Assembly (NCBI GenBank): GCA_028023455.1
Contig: JAQFVV010006197.1
Span: 20,829,254-20,893,253, forward strand
Length of the DNA stretch: 64,000 nucleotides
Reading direction: 5' to 3'
Source: Epiperipatus broadwayi
Lineage: Eukaryota; Onychophora; Udeonychophora; Euonychophora; Peripatidae
Part shown: positions 24,340 through 37,859 of the stretch, piece after piece
How positions within the stretch are numbered: position 1 is the stretch's first letter
How the letters are laid out: each line of letters starts with the position of its first letter
Notes under the pieces: generated by a model
What the model saw: the letters and a program-made list of their open reading frames with translations, nothing else
The model's database searches: none
What the model was told of the DNA's origin: nothing
Position numbers and translations under genes: made by a program

Positions 24340-25434
24340 ATTTGAATATTCTCATTTACATATATTAAGTACATTTTCACGAAGGCTATGAGTATGAGGC
24401 ACGGTTCCTCGAAAACGTTCAGCCAAATTTATTATTAACTATATATTTTTTCTCTAATAATTTACAAATAGGTCAATAATGATATACATTCAATTTGGTT
24501 ACAAAGACAAGATGGTTGCTCTTATCTTTTCAAAGTGTCTTTCTTGTGCCTTGGATTGAGAGCTTCTTGACATTCATCAAAAACAATGTTATTTAATATA
24601 ATAATACAGTGCATGTGTAAAGGGTTGATTACCTTTGCTTTAAAATCACTTTAAATAAGCAGTTACCCATTTGATTACATAGCTGCTTTGTATTGTATAA
24701 TTTCATTGACAATGTTATAAGGGACTTCATTCCTTTAATTCTGGGTTGCAATTATTGAACCCACTTCCCCTTCAATTTATTGTTAATTTATAAATTTATA
24801 TCTTTTATTTATTATATTTAAAAAATGTTCAAAGCACCCTTCTATGAATAAATATAAAATTTGAACTTCAACAGCTGATTCAAAAAAAAAAAAATCCTTT
24901 GAGTTGACTATTTAAAATTCAGATTTTACATTTATTTACAGAATTTGATGCTAAAAAAACATAACATGTGGAAAAGTGATTTGAACATTTTTGTATTTGA
25001 ATTTTCAACTAGCAATATGCACTGGAATATTTTCTTATAATCATATTTTTTGAAAATTAATGGTATAAAGGATCTGCAGTTATACAGATATGATTAAGAA
25101 ATTATTTATAACACTAAATATAATTTTCAAGTTTTCTTATCAGTACATTTTCATCTCAACTCTATCATATTACAAACATCCATTAGCACAGAAACTTGAT
25201 GAATGTTTCATGAAGAACCTTCATTAACGATATGAGTTAAAGACACCTGAATCTTTACAGCTCCATATTTAACCATTATTCTATTTTCTTATCAGATAAT
25301 GATATCAGATAATGACTACTTTCTGTTCACTTACCAAATATGAGTTGAGTAAATAAAATGAACAAATAAATACTTGATATTAAATATAAGATGAATAAAT
25401 AAATAAAAAAGAAACATAAATCTTAAACATATAT
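24340..25434. other. AT-rich stretch without recognisable gene
   Basis: No coding motif or repeat boundary is seen between the PLE fragment and the LTR that starts at 25435. Confidence 0.4.
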
Positions 25435-27001
25435 TGTACCGGGTCGAACCGCTGAAACCACCTACTTATACGTATATATATATAAGATTTGGCCGGTTTC
25501 AAACTCCTTCATAATACATTTATAATATTATAAAGGTTACGTGAACGAACCAGCACGTTCGAGCAAAATGGGAGATCTTATTAATAGCTTTAACTATCAA
25601 CAATGGCCCATCTCGGCTGCTAGATTCAAACCCCTACTATCCAAATACTTTATTTGTTTCGGGGTAAACCCCGGGGCGCCAGCTAGTCTGAAGACTAACA
25701 TATTCGGGCAGTAGGCTCATAATCCAGCGCTCGAAACCATTCCCTTAACTAGCCCAGTCTAATTTTAATCAGTAATAAAATATTGGTAAGAAGAGATTGA
25801 TAAAAAGAATTGACCGACAGATAAAGTTTAAATTTAAAGACAATTTATTTTAATCAACATTAATTAAGTTTAAAGATAATTTACTAACTAACATAAACGC
25901 ATTATAAACATTTTATAAATCCAATTTTAACACACGCACATTTTTAACTTAACACATGATAGTATATTTTATGAAAAAAGCAAAAATAATCTCTGACATT
26001 TTAAATTATCTCACATTCGCAAACATAATAATAAAGCATTTATAGCATTTGAAACTCACGCACACATATCAATAGTTCATTTTATGTATGATAGAGTTCA
26101 TATAATTTTAATCTTGAATATTTACGGATTACAGTGGTGACTACTACGTGTAAATGATAATAATAAAACATATACCTAGGATTTTTTTTCTTGTCGTTGG
26201 CTACTTCTGATGGATTATATCTAACCGGTTAGATTTGGATGTTTCTTGAAGAGATTTTTATACGAATCCATTTGTTTTATTTTGAAGACAGTTGAACGCT
26301 TGACGGAGGATTTCTGTGTTGTTATGCAGACATTATTTCTCAGGCAGGTTTTGATGATCTTGTTGGACTAAAAAGGCTGGAGCACAAGCGTATATTTCCA
26401 AAAGCTTTTCAGCACTGCATTTCTGTAAACTGACACTGCAAAACTAGACTGAAACTGCAAACTCAAAACTGAATGTCCAATAAAAAAAAAAAGTCTATTT
26501 ATACCTGCGAAGTGTTTTTGTTTTAATATCCTCCGGCAAATGTGCAATAGGTGTTGTCGAAATTCCTTTAGATTAATCCTATGACGTGTTTTTGACGATT
26601 GATTAATTAGTTATCCCAAAACGTGTTGTTTTTATATCCTTAATTAGTAGCTCACCACTGTGTTTTTAAATACATTTCATTTCAATATTTATTTTCATAA
26701 ACGTGTTGTCTTTATTTAACTTAATAGCCATCGCTGTGTTTTCCAAATATAATTTCTTTTTTAACTTTCATTTATATATATTTTTCTTTTTTATATTATT
26801 CTAACATGCATACTTTTGTTTACATTCGCACGCACTAATATAATCTATTATAATAAACTGGAATGAAAAGAGATTTTTATATTTTTTTTAAACTTTTAAT
26901 TTATAATAATAATACTCTTTAATTAACTTTTATGAAACTCTTAGTTTGTTTTTTTGTTTTTTATAGGAAAACTCCCTCTCCCCTCTTTAAAGTAATTAAT
27001 T
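25435..27001 (-). repeat. 3' LTR of a non-autonomous LTR element
   Basis: The 1567-bp segment beginning TGTACCGGGTCGAACCGCTG is repeated at 28720-30283 with only scattered differences (for example GGGGCGCC versus GGGCACC near 25672/28955, and a small indel near 29862). With the element on the - strand, this left copy is the 3' LTR and ends ...CCCGGTACA. Both copies end on the other side in AAAGTAATTAATT, not the expected TG dinucleotide. I see no target-site duplication between the outer flanks (ATAT on the left, GTAAC on the right). Confidence 0.8.
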
Positions 27002-27189
27002 TATCTCCTTGCCCAAATACTCGCACACACCTCAATCCTAATTTAATACACTTTTCTTTTTTTTCTTTTTTTTAACTTTATTTGATAATGTTTTATTTCC
27101 ATTAATACGTTCATTATACACTTATTTATTTCATTTTTATTTTTAAAGCGTTATTTTACTCTCTTTTTTTTTAAAAAAAAAAAAAACAT

Positions 27190-27440
27190 TTTCATTTTGC
27201 TTGACTATTTTGATTTTACACATTTGTTTTGTTTCGTCACGCTCCGCTATGTTCTAGACTTATGAGCTGGGGTATCAATATAATCGATAAGACATAATCG
27301 AGGATTTTTGACATAATCATTTTGTTTGTCTAATTTGATTTTACATATTTATTTTGTTTGCGTCATGCTCCGCTATGTTCTAGACTTATGAGCTGGGATA
27401 TCAATATAATCGATAAGACATAATCTTTTGACATAAATCA
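27190..27440 (-). repeat. Two-copy tandem duplication inside the LTR element
   Basis: GCTCCGCTATGTTCTAGACT and the following TATGAGCTGG, TATCAATATAATCGATAAGA and CATAATC occur twice, starting at 27241 and 27367 (period ~126 bp). The duplication is in the 3' non-coding part of the element. Confidence 0.75.
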
Positions 27441-27651
27441 TTTTATCGTTGCTTTGACATTTTAAAAACTCTAAGATTGTTATTTATTTACTATTATTAA
27501 CTTTAATCATTCTTAATTATTCAAACTAACTTGATACTCATTTTTACATTTATTTCCTTAAACTTTGTTAAACATTTTCCATTATTCCGAATCCATGGTC
27601 GTTATAAACTAGGTCAAACCGGCGAATCCGTCAGATTACATACCCATATTT

Positions 27652-28335
27652 TTAATTTTTGTCTGGCGGTTCTTTATTATTCAGCCCTCCAAATAACTTT
27701 AGTGATCTAGTGTTAAACGTTCCTTTTTCTATATTACCTTTGGCTATCACAAAGGCATTGAAGTCAGTTTGATGGACTATACTATATGGGCTTTTGTAAA
27801 TCATCTGATTTTTTTTATAAATGTATTTCCGACGATGACTCATGGAGTTATTTGTAATGTGCATGTTCGCACTCAGCTGGTCTGGCTTTTTTATTTCAGT
27901 TTGTGGGATATTTTGACTACGATTTATTTGATTTACTTTTACAGTTAAATTTATAACTTCAACTTTTATTTCTACAATTATTTTTCTATCTTCTATCTTA
28001 TTTTTTTCTATTGCTCGGTAAGCAGTCTCTATTTTATTCTCTACTTGTGTTTTAATTTCTTCTATTTCTTCCCTAATTTCTTCTTTTATTTTATTCTGGC
28101 CCATTTCGATCAGGTCCTTTAACTTTTCAAGCATTTCAGCTTGCCCTTCCAATTTACTCTTCATTTCATTATTTTGGTTTTTAAGCTCTTCGGCTATTTT
28201 TTTATATTCTTCTGCTGTTTCTTTTTGTTTTTCGAACATGCACGTTAATAAAGCTATGATTTCTCTTTTTCCCTTGTTGGGAATATTTTCTATATTTTTA
28301 CCTTGAGCCTCCATTTTGGCTTTATTTCTTATCAT
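27652..28335 (-). CDS. Coiled-coil Gag-like protein of the non-autonomous LTR element
   Basis: An intact 227-codon ORF. Residues ~1-30 are basic; residues ~30-135 are a long charged heptad-rich stretch (KQKETAEEYKKIAEELKNQN, EIREEIEEIKTQ, ENKIETAYRAIEKNKIEDRK), typical of a coiled coil; residues ~150-227 are polar with a basic patch (SHRRKYIYKK). I see no capsid fold, zinc knuckle or enzyme motif. Its place just after the leader is that of gag, and the element at 43.99 kb also starts its coding part with a coiled coil. Function as a self-assembly or RNA-binding protein is inference. Two Met codons (residues 1 and 8) are possible starts; I kept the first. No in-frame stop interrupts it, which suggests recent insertion or selection. 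Confidence 0.6.
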   Translation of the reverse strand: MIRNKAKMEAQGKNIENIPNKGKREIIALLTCMFEKQKETAEEYKKIAEELKNQNNEMKSKLEGQAEMLEKLKDLIEMGQNKIKEEIREEIEEIKTQVENKIETAYRAIEKNKIEDRKIIVEIKVEVINLTVKVNQINRSQNIPQTEIKKPDQLSANMHITNNSMSHRRKYIYKKNQMIYKSPYSIVHQTDFNAFVIAKGNIEKGTFNTRSLKLFGGLNNKEPPDKN

Positions 28336-28692
28336 TTATAATTTTAAACACTTTTTTATCATTATTTTTGATACCATTTTATTTTAATAAGTTTACTAAT
28401 TTCTATTTTATTTATTTCTTTCTAAACTGGAAATACACGCTGACTCCGCTCTCCTTTGTCCGTTTATCCTACCCGATCTTAATGCTTTAACTCCGCCCAA
28501 ACACCCAACTGTCATTTATTTAACAGAACGTAAATAGCACAAAATCTCTTTTCATTTAAAGAAGTAAGAAAAAAATTTTTCGATCAATTCTTTTTTTATT
28601 TTTAATTTAATACACTTTTACCTACGTAATTTAGATTTCTTTATTTTTAAACAAGAAACAAAGCATTTATTTACTGTTATTTCTTAGGTTCA

Positions 28693-28715
28693 GCCCCAAA
28701 CGTTGGGTAAAGCCA
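28693..28715 (-). other. Putative primer-binding site, - strand element
   Basis: The - strand reads CCCGGTACA (LTR end), TAAA, then TGGCTTTACCCAACGTTTGG followed by GGC. Start with TGG and similarity to the other two PBS-like sequences in the window support this and fix the element's orientation. Confidence 0.6.
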
Positions 28716-28719
28716 TTTA

Positions 28720-30283
28720 TGTACCGGGTCGAACCGCTGAAACCACCTACTTATACATATATATAAGTTTTGGCCGGTTTTAAACTCCTTCATAATACAT
28801 TTATAATATTATAAAGGTTACGTGAACGAACTGGCACGTTCAAGCAAAATGGGAGATCTTATTAATAGCTTTAACTATCAACAATGGCCCATCTCGGCTG
28901 CTAGATTCAAACCCCTACTATCCAAATACTTTATTTGTTTTGGGGTAAACCCCAGGGCACCAGCTAGTCTGAAGACTAACATATTCGGGCAGTAGGCTCA
29001 TAATCCAGCGCTCGAAACAATTCCCTTAACTAGCCCAGTCTAATTTTAATCAGTAATAAAATATTGTTAAGAAGAGATTGATAAAAAGAATTGACTGACA
29101 GATAAAGTTTAAATTTAAAGACAATTTATTTTAATCAACATTAATTAAGTTTAAAGATAATTTACTAACTAACATAAACGCATTATAAACATTTTATAAA
29201 TCCAATTTTAACACACGCACATTTTTAACTTAACACATGATAGTATATTTTATGAAAAAAGCAAAAATAATCTTTGACATTTTAAATTATCTCACATTCG
29301 CAAACATAATAATAAAGCATTTATAGCATTTGAAACTCACGCACACATATCAATAGTTCATTTTATGTATGATAGAGTTCATATAATTTTAATCTTGAAT
29401 ATTTATGGATTACAGTGGTGACTACTACGTGTAAATGATAATAATAAAACATATACCTAGGCTTTTTTTTCTTGTCGTTGGCTACTTCTGATGGATTATA
29501 TCTAACCGGTTAGATTTGGATGTTTCTTGAAGAGATTTTTATACGAATCCATTTGTTTTATTTTGAAGACAGTTGAATGCTTGACAGAGGATTTCTGTGT
29601 TGTTATGCAGACATTATTTCTCAGGCAGGTTTTGATGATCTTGTTGAACTAAAAAGGCTGGAGCACAAGCGTATATTTCCAAAAGCTTTTCAGCACTGCA
29701 TTTCTGTAAACTGACACTGCAAAACTAGACTGAAACTGCAAACTCAAAACTGAATGTCCGTTAATAAAAAAAAGTCTATTTATACCTGCGAAGTGTTTTT
29801 GTTTTAATATCCTCCGGCAAATGTGCAATAGGTGTTGTCAAAATTCCTTTAGATTAATCCTATGACAACGTGTTTTTGACGATTGATTAATTAGCTATCC
29901 CAAAACGTGTTGTTTTTATATCCTTAATTAGTAGCTCACTACTGTGTTTTTAAATACATTTCATTTCAATATTTATTTTCATAAACGTGTTGTCTTTATT
30001 TAACTTAATAGCCATCCCTGTGTTTTCCAAATATAATTTCTTTTTTAACTTTCATTTATATATATTTTTCTTTTTTATATTATTCTAACATGCATACTTT
30101 TGTTTACATTCGCACGCACTAATATAATCTATTATAATAAACTGGAATGAAAAGAGATTTTTTTTTTTTTTTAAACTTTTAATTTATAATAATAATACTT
30201 TTTAACTTTTATGAAACTCTTAGTTTTTTTTTTTTTTGTTTTTTATAGGAAAACTCCCTCTCCCTTCTTTAAAGTAATTAATT
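28720..30283 (-). repeat. 5' LTR of the non-autonomous LTR element
   Basis: This is the 1564-bp partner of 25435-27001. It would carry the promoter and start of the transcript. The outer edge is placed where the two copies stop matching (after AAAGTAATTAATT). Because neither copy shows TG at this edge, the true terminus may have been altered or may lie a few bases away. Confidence 0.78.
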
Positions 30284-31045
30284 GTAACTTTCAAATTCTT
30301 TTTTCCGAAAGATTTTGATAATAATTTTTATACAAAATTATTTTATATACATGTGCCAATTTGGCATTGGCACAATATATTAATATATTTTTAAAATATG
30401 CTAAAGTTTATCATTTAATCCTAATCATGGAATCTCAGTGCTATGCAAATTTTGTCTATCTTATTAATTATATTTTATTTTTGTTTAAAAAAAACAATTT
30501 GGATTTGAAATATGAAAATATTTCAATTTTTTTAAAATAAAAAGTATAGATGAAATAAAAGAGTTTATAATAAAAGTTGAATTGAAACTATTGTCTAATT
30601 TTTTAACCTTAATCATTATTTAATATTAATAACTAGTAATTTAACAAATAATCTTTGTTATATTAGTGAGTACAAATGCCTTGATATGCATTAATAGTTA
30701 AGTCATAGCAGTATGATATTTTAAGATTAGATTAACATTTTTTTTCAAAAATAGTATATGTTACTAAGAAGCTCTGTTTATTATTTTATTGTTTTAGTAT
30801 TTTGTGTTCAAGTTGTGTTTCATTTTTACAAATAAACAGAATTTGTCAAAACAATCAAATTAAATCTTGTCATTATCTCATATACATATAGAATATTATT
30901 TGATGAACTTAACAGTCATAAATAATTCAAATGAAAAATGCTTAGTATTCTTTGTCCTTATCATTTTCCTTACATTTCCTTTTTTCCACTATTATATATA
31001 TGTATATATTAAATACTGCCTATTGCTAAACTAGTAATAATAAAT
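30284..31045. other. AT-rich stretch without recognisable gene
   Basis: Only simple AT-rich DNA is seen. Confidence 0.4.
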
Positions 31046-31048
31046 AAA

Positions 31049-31244
31049 ATAAAAATTCATATAACATTACAATATGACCAAAAAAACTAAACTTTACTAA
31101 AATTCTTCCATTACCATGGTTTAATCTCTTAACAAATTTGAAAAGATCTATTTGTTAAGAGATGAAACGATGGTTGTGAAAGAATTTTAGTAAAGATTAG
31201 TTGTTGTTTTTTGGCTAGTATTGTAATATTATATGAATTTTTAT
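31049..31244. mobile_element. Foldback (MITE-like) element, ~90-bp arms
   Basis: ATAAAAATTCATATAACATT at 31049 is answered by the complement AATATTATATGAATTTTTAT at 31225. The arms run inward through TTTACTAAAATTCTT, the CCAT region and TCTTAACAAAT, with roughly 85-90% pairing, leaving a loop of about 15-20 bases near 31138. No ORF is present. The flanks are AT-only, so a target-site duplication cannot be told apart from background. Confidence 0.65.
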
Positions 31245-31261
31245 TAAATATATATATATCA

Positions 31262-31356
31262 TTAAAAAACAGTCAACATTTAAACAATCCCAATATCAAT
31301 AACAATCAACAATTTCAAACTGTTGTCAAGGCAACCTTTTAACAATAAAGGTGGAA
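31262..31356 (+). repeat. Dispersed ~100-bp repeat, copy 1
   Basis: ACAATCCCAATATCAATAAC, AATCAACAATTTCAAAC, TGTTGTCAAGGCAACC and AAAGGTGGAAT recur, slightly diverged, at 32962-33070. Not coding. GTTGTCAAGGCAAC is a short palindrome inside it. Confidence 0.6.
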
Positions 31357-32019
31357 TATATATATATATCAGGGATAAAGTGTCCATGTAATGAACGGAA
31401 TGAGTGCTTCCGTATAAAAATTCATTGAAACTTTCAAAAGCTTTAATTAAAATTCAATTTAAAAAATTCATTTTCAATTTTTTTACCAACAGTTGAATTG
31501 TTTTTATATATGCAAAGAATGAATTTAACTAATGAATTATCGTTGACTATAAGAAGTTCAAACAATGCTAAGATCTAATTTACAGTTAAAACTTTTAAGA
31601 ATGTTAAAAGGATTTGGAAGATAAAAATATATTGATAATATATTCTCTGATTTACAGATAAGAGAGTTTCAGATTTTTCTAGATATGTGTAATATATATA
31701 TATTAGGTGTTATTATGTAAAAATTGTTGTGGCAAATGAAATAAAAACATTATTAAAAAACAAATGTGCTTCCATTTCTAAAAAGGTCACACTTAATCAC
31801 TGATATATATATATATATATTGCAATCATAAATTATTTTTAACTTCCATAAAGATGAATAACATTTGAAACTGTTTTTGCTCATAAACATTTTCATTATT
31901 TGATTTAATATTTTTTATCTTATATTTTAAAATTCCATAGGATGTTGGGATTCAACTTTTTTATGTTGATTGATGAACTACTTTTTTGATCTCTATAATT
32001 TTATGATTATCTTTCCACA

Positions 32020-32540
32020 AAATTTTTAGAATGTTGGTTCAGCTAAAAATGCATTAGATATTTTTATTTATATGTTTCAAGCAAATAAGATAGAATAAAG
32101 AGATTTGAAAGTATATCTATGATATTATGTATGTAAAAAGATAGATAGAAATGAATTAAAAATATCATTTATTTAAGAAAAATAAGATATATTAATCTTT
32201 TATTAAGTTAAAGTTTAAATCTGGATGAAAATGGTAATCTCTAGTCTAATAAATGATTAATGATAATCATTAATATATTTATTTGAAATGAATGGTGTTA
32301 AATGGTAAATATTAGAAATTTGGTACTTGTAGATCAAATTGGAGTAATATGATATTGATAATTACTGAACAAATTATAAAGATATATGTAAGGAGATAGT
32401 GACCTAAGCTAGCTGAAGAGTGCTACTTTAGTGAGAAATACATCTTAGTAATCAGTACCTTTTTCAAATATCTTTGTTCATATGCTTCAAGCAGGTAAAA
32501 TAGAATGGAAGTTTCAAAGTATAAATATATATATTATAAC
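32020..32540 (+). repeat. Pair of diverged ~70-bp direct repeats
   Basis: ATATGTTTCAAGCAAATAAG at 32071 and ATATGCTTCAAGCAGGTAAA at 32490 start two similar stretches, both going on to ATAGAAT and TTTGAAAGTAT/TTTCAAAGTAT. A further repeated motif, CATGGAAGGAAACTAA, is at 32609 and 32898. The 31-33.5 kb interval is a patchwork of such short repeats. Confidence 0.5.
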
Positions 32541-32961
32541 ACCCACCGATAACCCGTTTGTTACAATATATATATATATAATTTAATGATATAAATATAT
32601 GTAATCTCATGGAAGGAAACTAATTAAACTAATGTATAAATTTACATTACCCATCAGTAAGAGTTTTAAACCATAAGTGAATTACTTATGCATATATAAG
32701 CTTACTTTTACTGACTGTGCTCAAATCAGGACTTGATCCTATTATGTGCCTAATACTTTAATTGACAAATCATTTGCACAGATTTAGTTTATATATTACA
32801 GGAAAGAGAAAGTTTCTCATTTTTAAGTACCTGTGATTTTAATTTATATTAGTTTGAATATTTATAAATAAATAATTTATTGATATTTATGTAATTTCAT
32901 GGAAGGAAACTAACCTTCACACATGTGGTAATCAAGTTAATGTATAAACTTACATTATATA

Positions 32962-33072
32962 TATAAACAGTAAAAACCATTCAACACTTAGATAATCCCA
33001 ATATAGATAACAATCAAAAATTTCAAACCATTGTCAAGGCAACCTCCTTTTAGGAATAGAGGTGGAATCCCA
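32962..33072 (+). repeat. Dispersed ~100-bp repeat, copy 2
   Basis: This is the partner of 31262-31356: GATAATCCCAATATAGATAA, AATTTCAAACCATTG, TCAAGGCAACCTCC and AGAGGTGGAAT. Confidence 0.6.
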
Positions 33073-33479
33073 CTTCTATTATTGGTCCCATATATTTATA
33101 TAGTCACTAAAGATTGCAATTTGACCACAGAGATTAAAAATATTGATAGAAAGAAATTTAAATAAACCTATTTAAACAGGTAAATATATCCTGTCCTGAA
33201 TGCAGTCTAATAAATAGTCAATTATATATATTAAACTGAGTGGGGTGTAGATAACTTGGGAAACATTAACTATCATGAATTTTGACTCTTTAAATAAAAA
33301 AATCTAAACTCGTGAAAACAAAATTATAAGACTTCCTTTTATACATACAAAATATATTATAAAATTATGCATTCAATCTACACCAATGCAATTTAATTAT
33401 TGTATCACAATGGCCTCTTAGACATAGAAGCATAATACCCAGAGGATACCCATGCTTAAGTCAGAGCTATATTTAAAAT

Positions 33480-34975
33480 ATATATCTGTGACCACATTTC
33501 AAGGGCACAGATCTTCTCGGCTGCAGAATTCAACACCTATCATTCAAAGCACTTTTTTGTTTTAGAGTAAACTCCAGGCACCAGTTAGCTATGAAAACTA
33601 ACATGCCCTGAATGATGGCAAACTAATTCAGTGCCTAAGAAATCCCAACTAGCTCAATCAAAAGGAATAATGTAATACATTACTGCTTTAATTAGTGGTA
33701 AAAGAATTGACCGACAAAATATTAAGTTTTAAAGACAATTTATTTTAACTAAATACTTATTATTGTACATTTTAAACTACTTTTATAAACCTTAATTAAA
33801 TTAAACAATGATTTATAATAACCTCAGGCACATACATATTATAATAAGACATACAATAGTAATATAATTCAGCATTAAAATAATTACAAGTATTCAAAAC
33901 ATGCACATCAACAGTTCATTTTATACAGTTATAGAGTTCATTTATTAACTGACTCTGGGAGGCTTTAAGATTAGCAATGGCTACATTAATATCAGAAATG
34001 GAAAAGAAAAAGTTATTCATTACCTATAGGATTTTGGATGTTGACTTCTTGCTGTTTGCTGCTTCATGTGAATTTTTCATCCAGTTGAATTTGAGGTTTT
34101 GTGGAGATTCCTATGATTGCTATTTTATGGCACTATTATTCAAGACAGTTAGATATCTCTGGTGGCTTTAAGTTATTAAGCAGGCATAACTTTTATCAGG
34201 CAGGCTGCGAGTGTTCCATCTGACTAAGACTGGAATTTGATCATATGCTTCCAGTGGCTGTTAACACTGCATTATCATGAAAAACACTGATTCCGGATAC
34301 ATGATAGACTGATTGTAAAAACTCAACTAATTGTAAACTCAACTGATTGAAGAACTGAAAGCCTGACTATTTATCTAATGACCTGTTGTCATTAGTTTTT
34401 ATACCTGCCAGCTATATCCATTGTTAAAATTCAACCCTGCTTTTGATTACATTTGTTGATAAGATTTTAATCCTGTTTTCAGTTGGTAGCCATTGCTAAT
34501 TCTGTTGTTTATGGATTTTTACTTAGTAACCATTGCTAATTCTGTCTTTATATAGTTTACAATTGTATATAAATCTTTGAGGGAAATTCCAATTATACTC
34601 TTTCATTTGTTTTTTAATATTCAACATTCATATTTCATTATATTACCATGCAAACATTTTACTATACTTCTTTATTTTTAAAATCAACTCATTATAAACA
34701 ATTTTATTTATTTTAAATAAATGGGAAGAGATTTCTTTTTTTTTTAACTTAAATGAAAAGAGAGAGTACCTTTAATTTCAGAAAAAAAGATTTATTCTTT
34801 AACTGTTATAACTTTAAAATTTATTTACTTGAAATTCAACTACTTTTAAAACTTTTCTTTAATTTCCCTCCCCCTTCCAATTACTCTTTAATATATGAAA
34901 CTATGAATTAATTAACTTTTAGCAAACTGTATTTTGTTTTAAACTAATAATAAAGAAAAACTCTTCAGCCTTTTA
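33480..34975 (-). repeat. Diverged solo LTR related to the 25.4-30.3 kb element
   Basis: GATCTTCTCGGCTGCAGAAT, TTCAACACCTATCATTCAAA, GGCACCAGTTAGCTATGAAA and ACTAACATGCCCTGAATGAT align with the LTR text CATCTCGGCTGCTAGATTCA, AACCCCTACTATCCAAATAC, GCGCCAGCTAGTCTGAAGAC, TAACATATTCGGGCAGTAGG. The match continues through GAATTGACCGAC and AAGACAATTTATTTTAA to the pyrimidine-rich TTTCCCTCCCCC near 34862. No partner or interior is nearby. It is clearly older than the two-LTR copy. Edges are approximate. The ORF 33977-34171 within it looks fortuitous. Confidence 0.7.
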
Positions 34976-35154
34976 TAAATTTATTTATTTTCAAATGAGA
35001 TGTTTTTACAGTGATTTTATTATTCATTATCAATTTTAAACTTTATGTTGTTTATGAAAATTTTTATTTTTAACAATTGTAAACACAATTTTCCATGGAG
35101 CACTATTATTCATTAGCGATACAATATATAATATGTATGTGTGAACTTTATAGA

Positions 35155-35770
<616 letters not shown>

Positions 35771-35774
35771 TTAA

Positions 35775-37850
35775 TTTGTGGAGGGATGATTAAACAGAAA
35801 GCTTAATGGATAGAAAGATGGAAAGAAAATTGATCTAAGGCTGGATAATTTGATAGATATTTGGATGAATAGACAGACATTATGTTAGTAATATATATAT
35901 AAGTTAATGATCAAATTTTCAATATTTAAGTTTATATTATTGTGCTTCTTTTTAGATTGTATTACTGCATTTTAAATTTTTATCAGACTACAGTATAGAA
36001 ACAGCACAATCCAAAAAAAAAAAAAAGAGAAACGAATAAAACACTCTATACAAGAACATAGGAATCCAGGTATTTACTGCCTTTAGATCATCTGAAAGAA
36101 CTAAGATTGTTATGAAATACATATTTAATAAAAGAAATTGGTCTAGAAATTTTATATTTGATTATAGTTGCGATTTGATGAAGTTTGAGATAAGGATGAG
36201 CTAATAAAAATAGAATATATATATTTCATTAATTAAACTATACATAGTTTTTACAAAATACTGTATAAATATATGTAGAGTACCATATTTAAAATACATA
36301 TTTAAAATTTATACATTTATTAATAATTTCATGCTAATATTCATCACGAAATATTTTATATTAGTTAACCTCAGATCATAATTACAAAGTTTATTTATTG
36401 AATAGGTCAAAACAATCAAATGATTAGTTGCTTGGTAAGTCCTAATATATTCGAGTTCCAAAAGTAATAAGGGTTGAAGTTTGATCGAACAACTTTTAAC
36501 TATTGAGTCCATCATTCTACCCATGCGCAATCCCTACAGTGATTATAAATTGTAAAACTATAGCTTAGATTGGAATAATGAATGGAATCTTTTTAAAAAT
36601 ATCTCCTTATTTTATTAATTATTAAAAATATTTTGAAGTTTATTATAGTTAAATTTTATTACTATTATACTTTTTTATTTTTATGATTGTTGTCAGATAT
36701 TGAACTTATTCTTAATACATTTCGCTAAAGTTGATTTTGTAATTTATTATATTTTTCCCATTTATTAATTACGTAACATTTATTCTTTTTAATTATATTA
36801 TGCACAAAAATGTATTTGAAATAAAAACAATAAATAAATATTAAAAATAGAATAAACAATACGTCTTACCAGCAAAGACCCATGTTAATAGATTTGTTCC
36901 TGTTAAAAAATATTTCCACACGATTTTATCAATAATGCAGTGAATTCCAAATCTATCTATGATCCGACATCCATCTAACTGCTGCTACACCTGATTAAAA
37001 ATTCACCAGGTAGAAGTTACTTTAAAAATTATTAAATAAAGGAAGAAATAAATCTTTCAACCCACTGAATAACATATTTCTCAAGGTCAAAGTTTCTTTC
37101 AGTACTGAAAATTTACCAATTTAATTGATACAAACTAGTTCTCTGTAGTCACTAAAGGAGAGAGAAGGAAAATAATAATAATAATAATAAGCTAAACGAA
37201 TACAACTTATCATTAACAGGTAACAAATTATTTTAACAATTTAAAAATATTTAACATTTTTTCAACTGCATCATGCATATATATATATATTGTAACGGAT
37301 TAAAGAATATTTGTACTAAAAAGTTATTTGAAATATTTATTCAAAACCAATTGTTAATAATTACAAATCAATATTAATAATTGATAGATATATATGTTGT
37401 TGCACGTCTAACATAAAATTGTATACTTCATTCACACATTGCTTTAAAAGCCTTTTAAATGTCAAAATAATTAACTATAGACGAAAACACAATCCCAGCC
37501 CATGCTATATAGAAATAACCTTGGACTGTAGCTAACTTATTTTCCTCATTTGGCTAAAGTTAGATCAAAATTAATTTCTAGAAATAACCATTTTGGAAAG
37601 TTATTGGGACTAATTGGATTATGATGCAATACTTTATAGTAATAGTATATTTTGCAGTTAAATACTGTGATTGTATTTAGACATTAAATTACCACACTAA
37701 GTTCAAATATTATTATAAGAAATATTACTGATACATTCACATCTATTCTTTTGTAGTGACTGCCTGTATCTCTGACAGATATAAGAAGAGTAATTATTTT
37801 ACACAAGAGGTGTTAAACAAATCAGACTTATCAATAGCTCATGATATAGT
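35775..37850. other. AT-rich stretch without recognisable gene
   Basis: An ATA/AAT microsatellite is at 37168-37190 and a TA run at 37276-37290. The 73-codon - strand ORF at 36530-36309 has no recognisable motif. Confidence 0.4.
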
Positions 37851-37859
37851 TTACTGTCT

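Larger units (their letters stand above)
25435..30283 (-). mobile_element. Non-autonomous LTR retrotransposon with coiled-coil ORF
   Basis: Two ~1565-bp direct repeats enclose a 1718-bp interior. On the - strand the right copy is followed, four bases in, by a PBS-like sequence (28715-28693), then a ~0.36-kb leader and one ORF. Protease, RT, RNase H and integrase are absent and the interior is far too short to hold them. The high similarity of the two LTRs means the insertion is much younger than the decayed element at 1-7713. A diverged solo LTR of the same family is at ~33.48-34.97 kb. Confidence 0.75.

Noticed and set aside
36309-36530. 73-codon ORF, possible mariner transposase remnant
   Set aside because: I looked for mariner motifs or terminal repeats and found none convincing.
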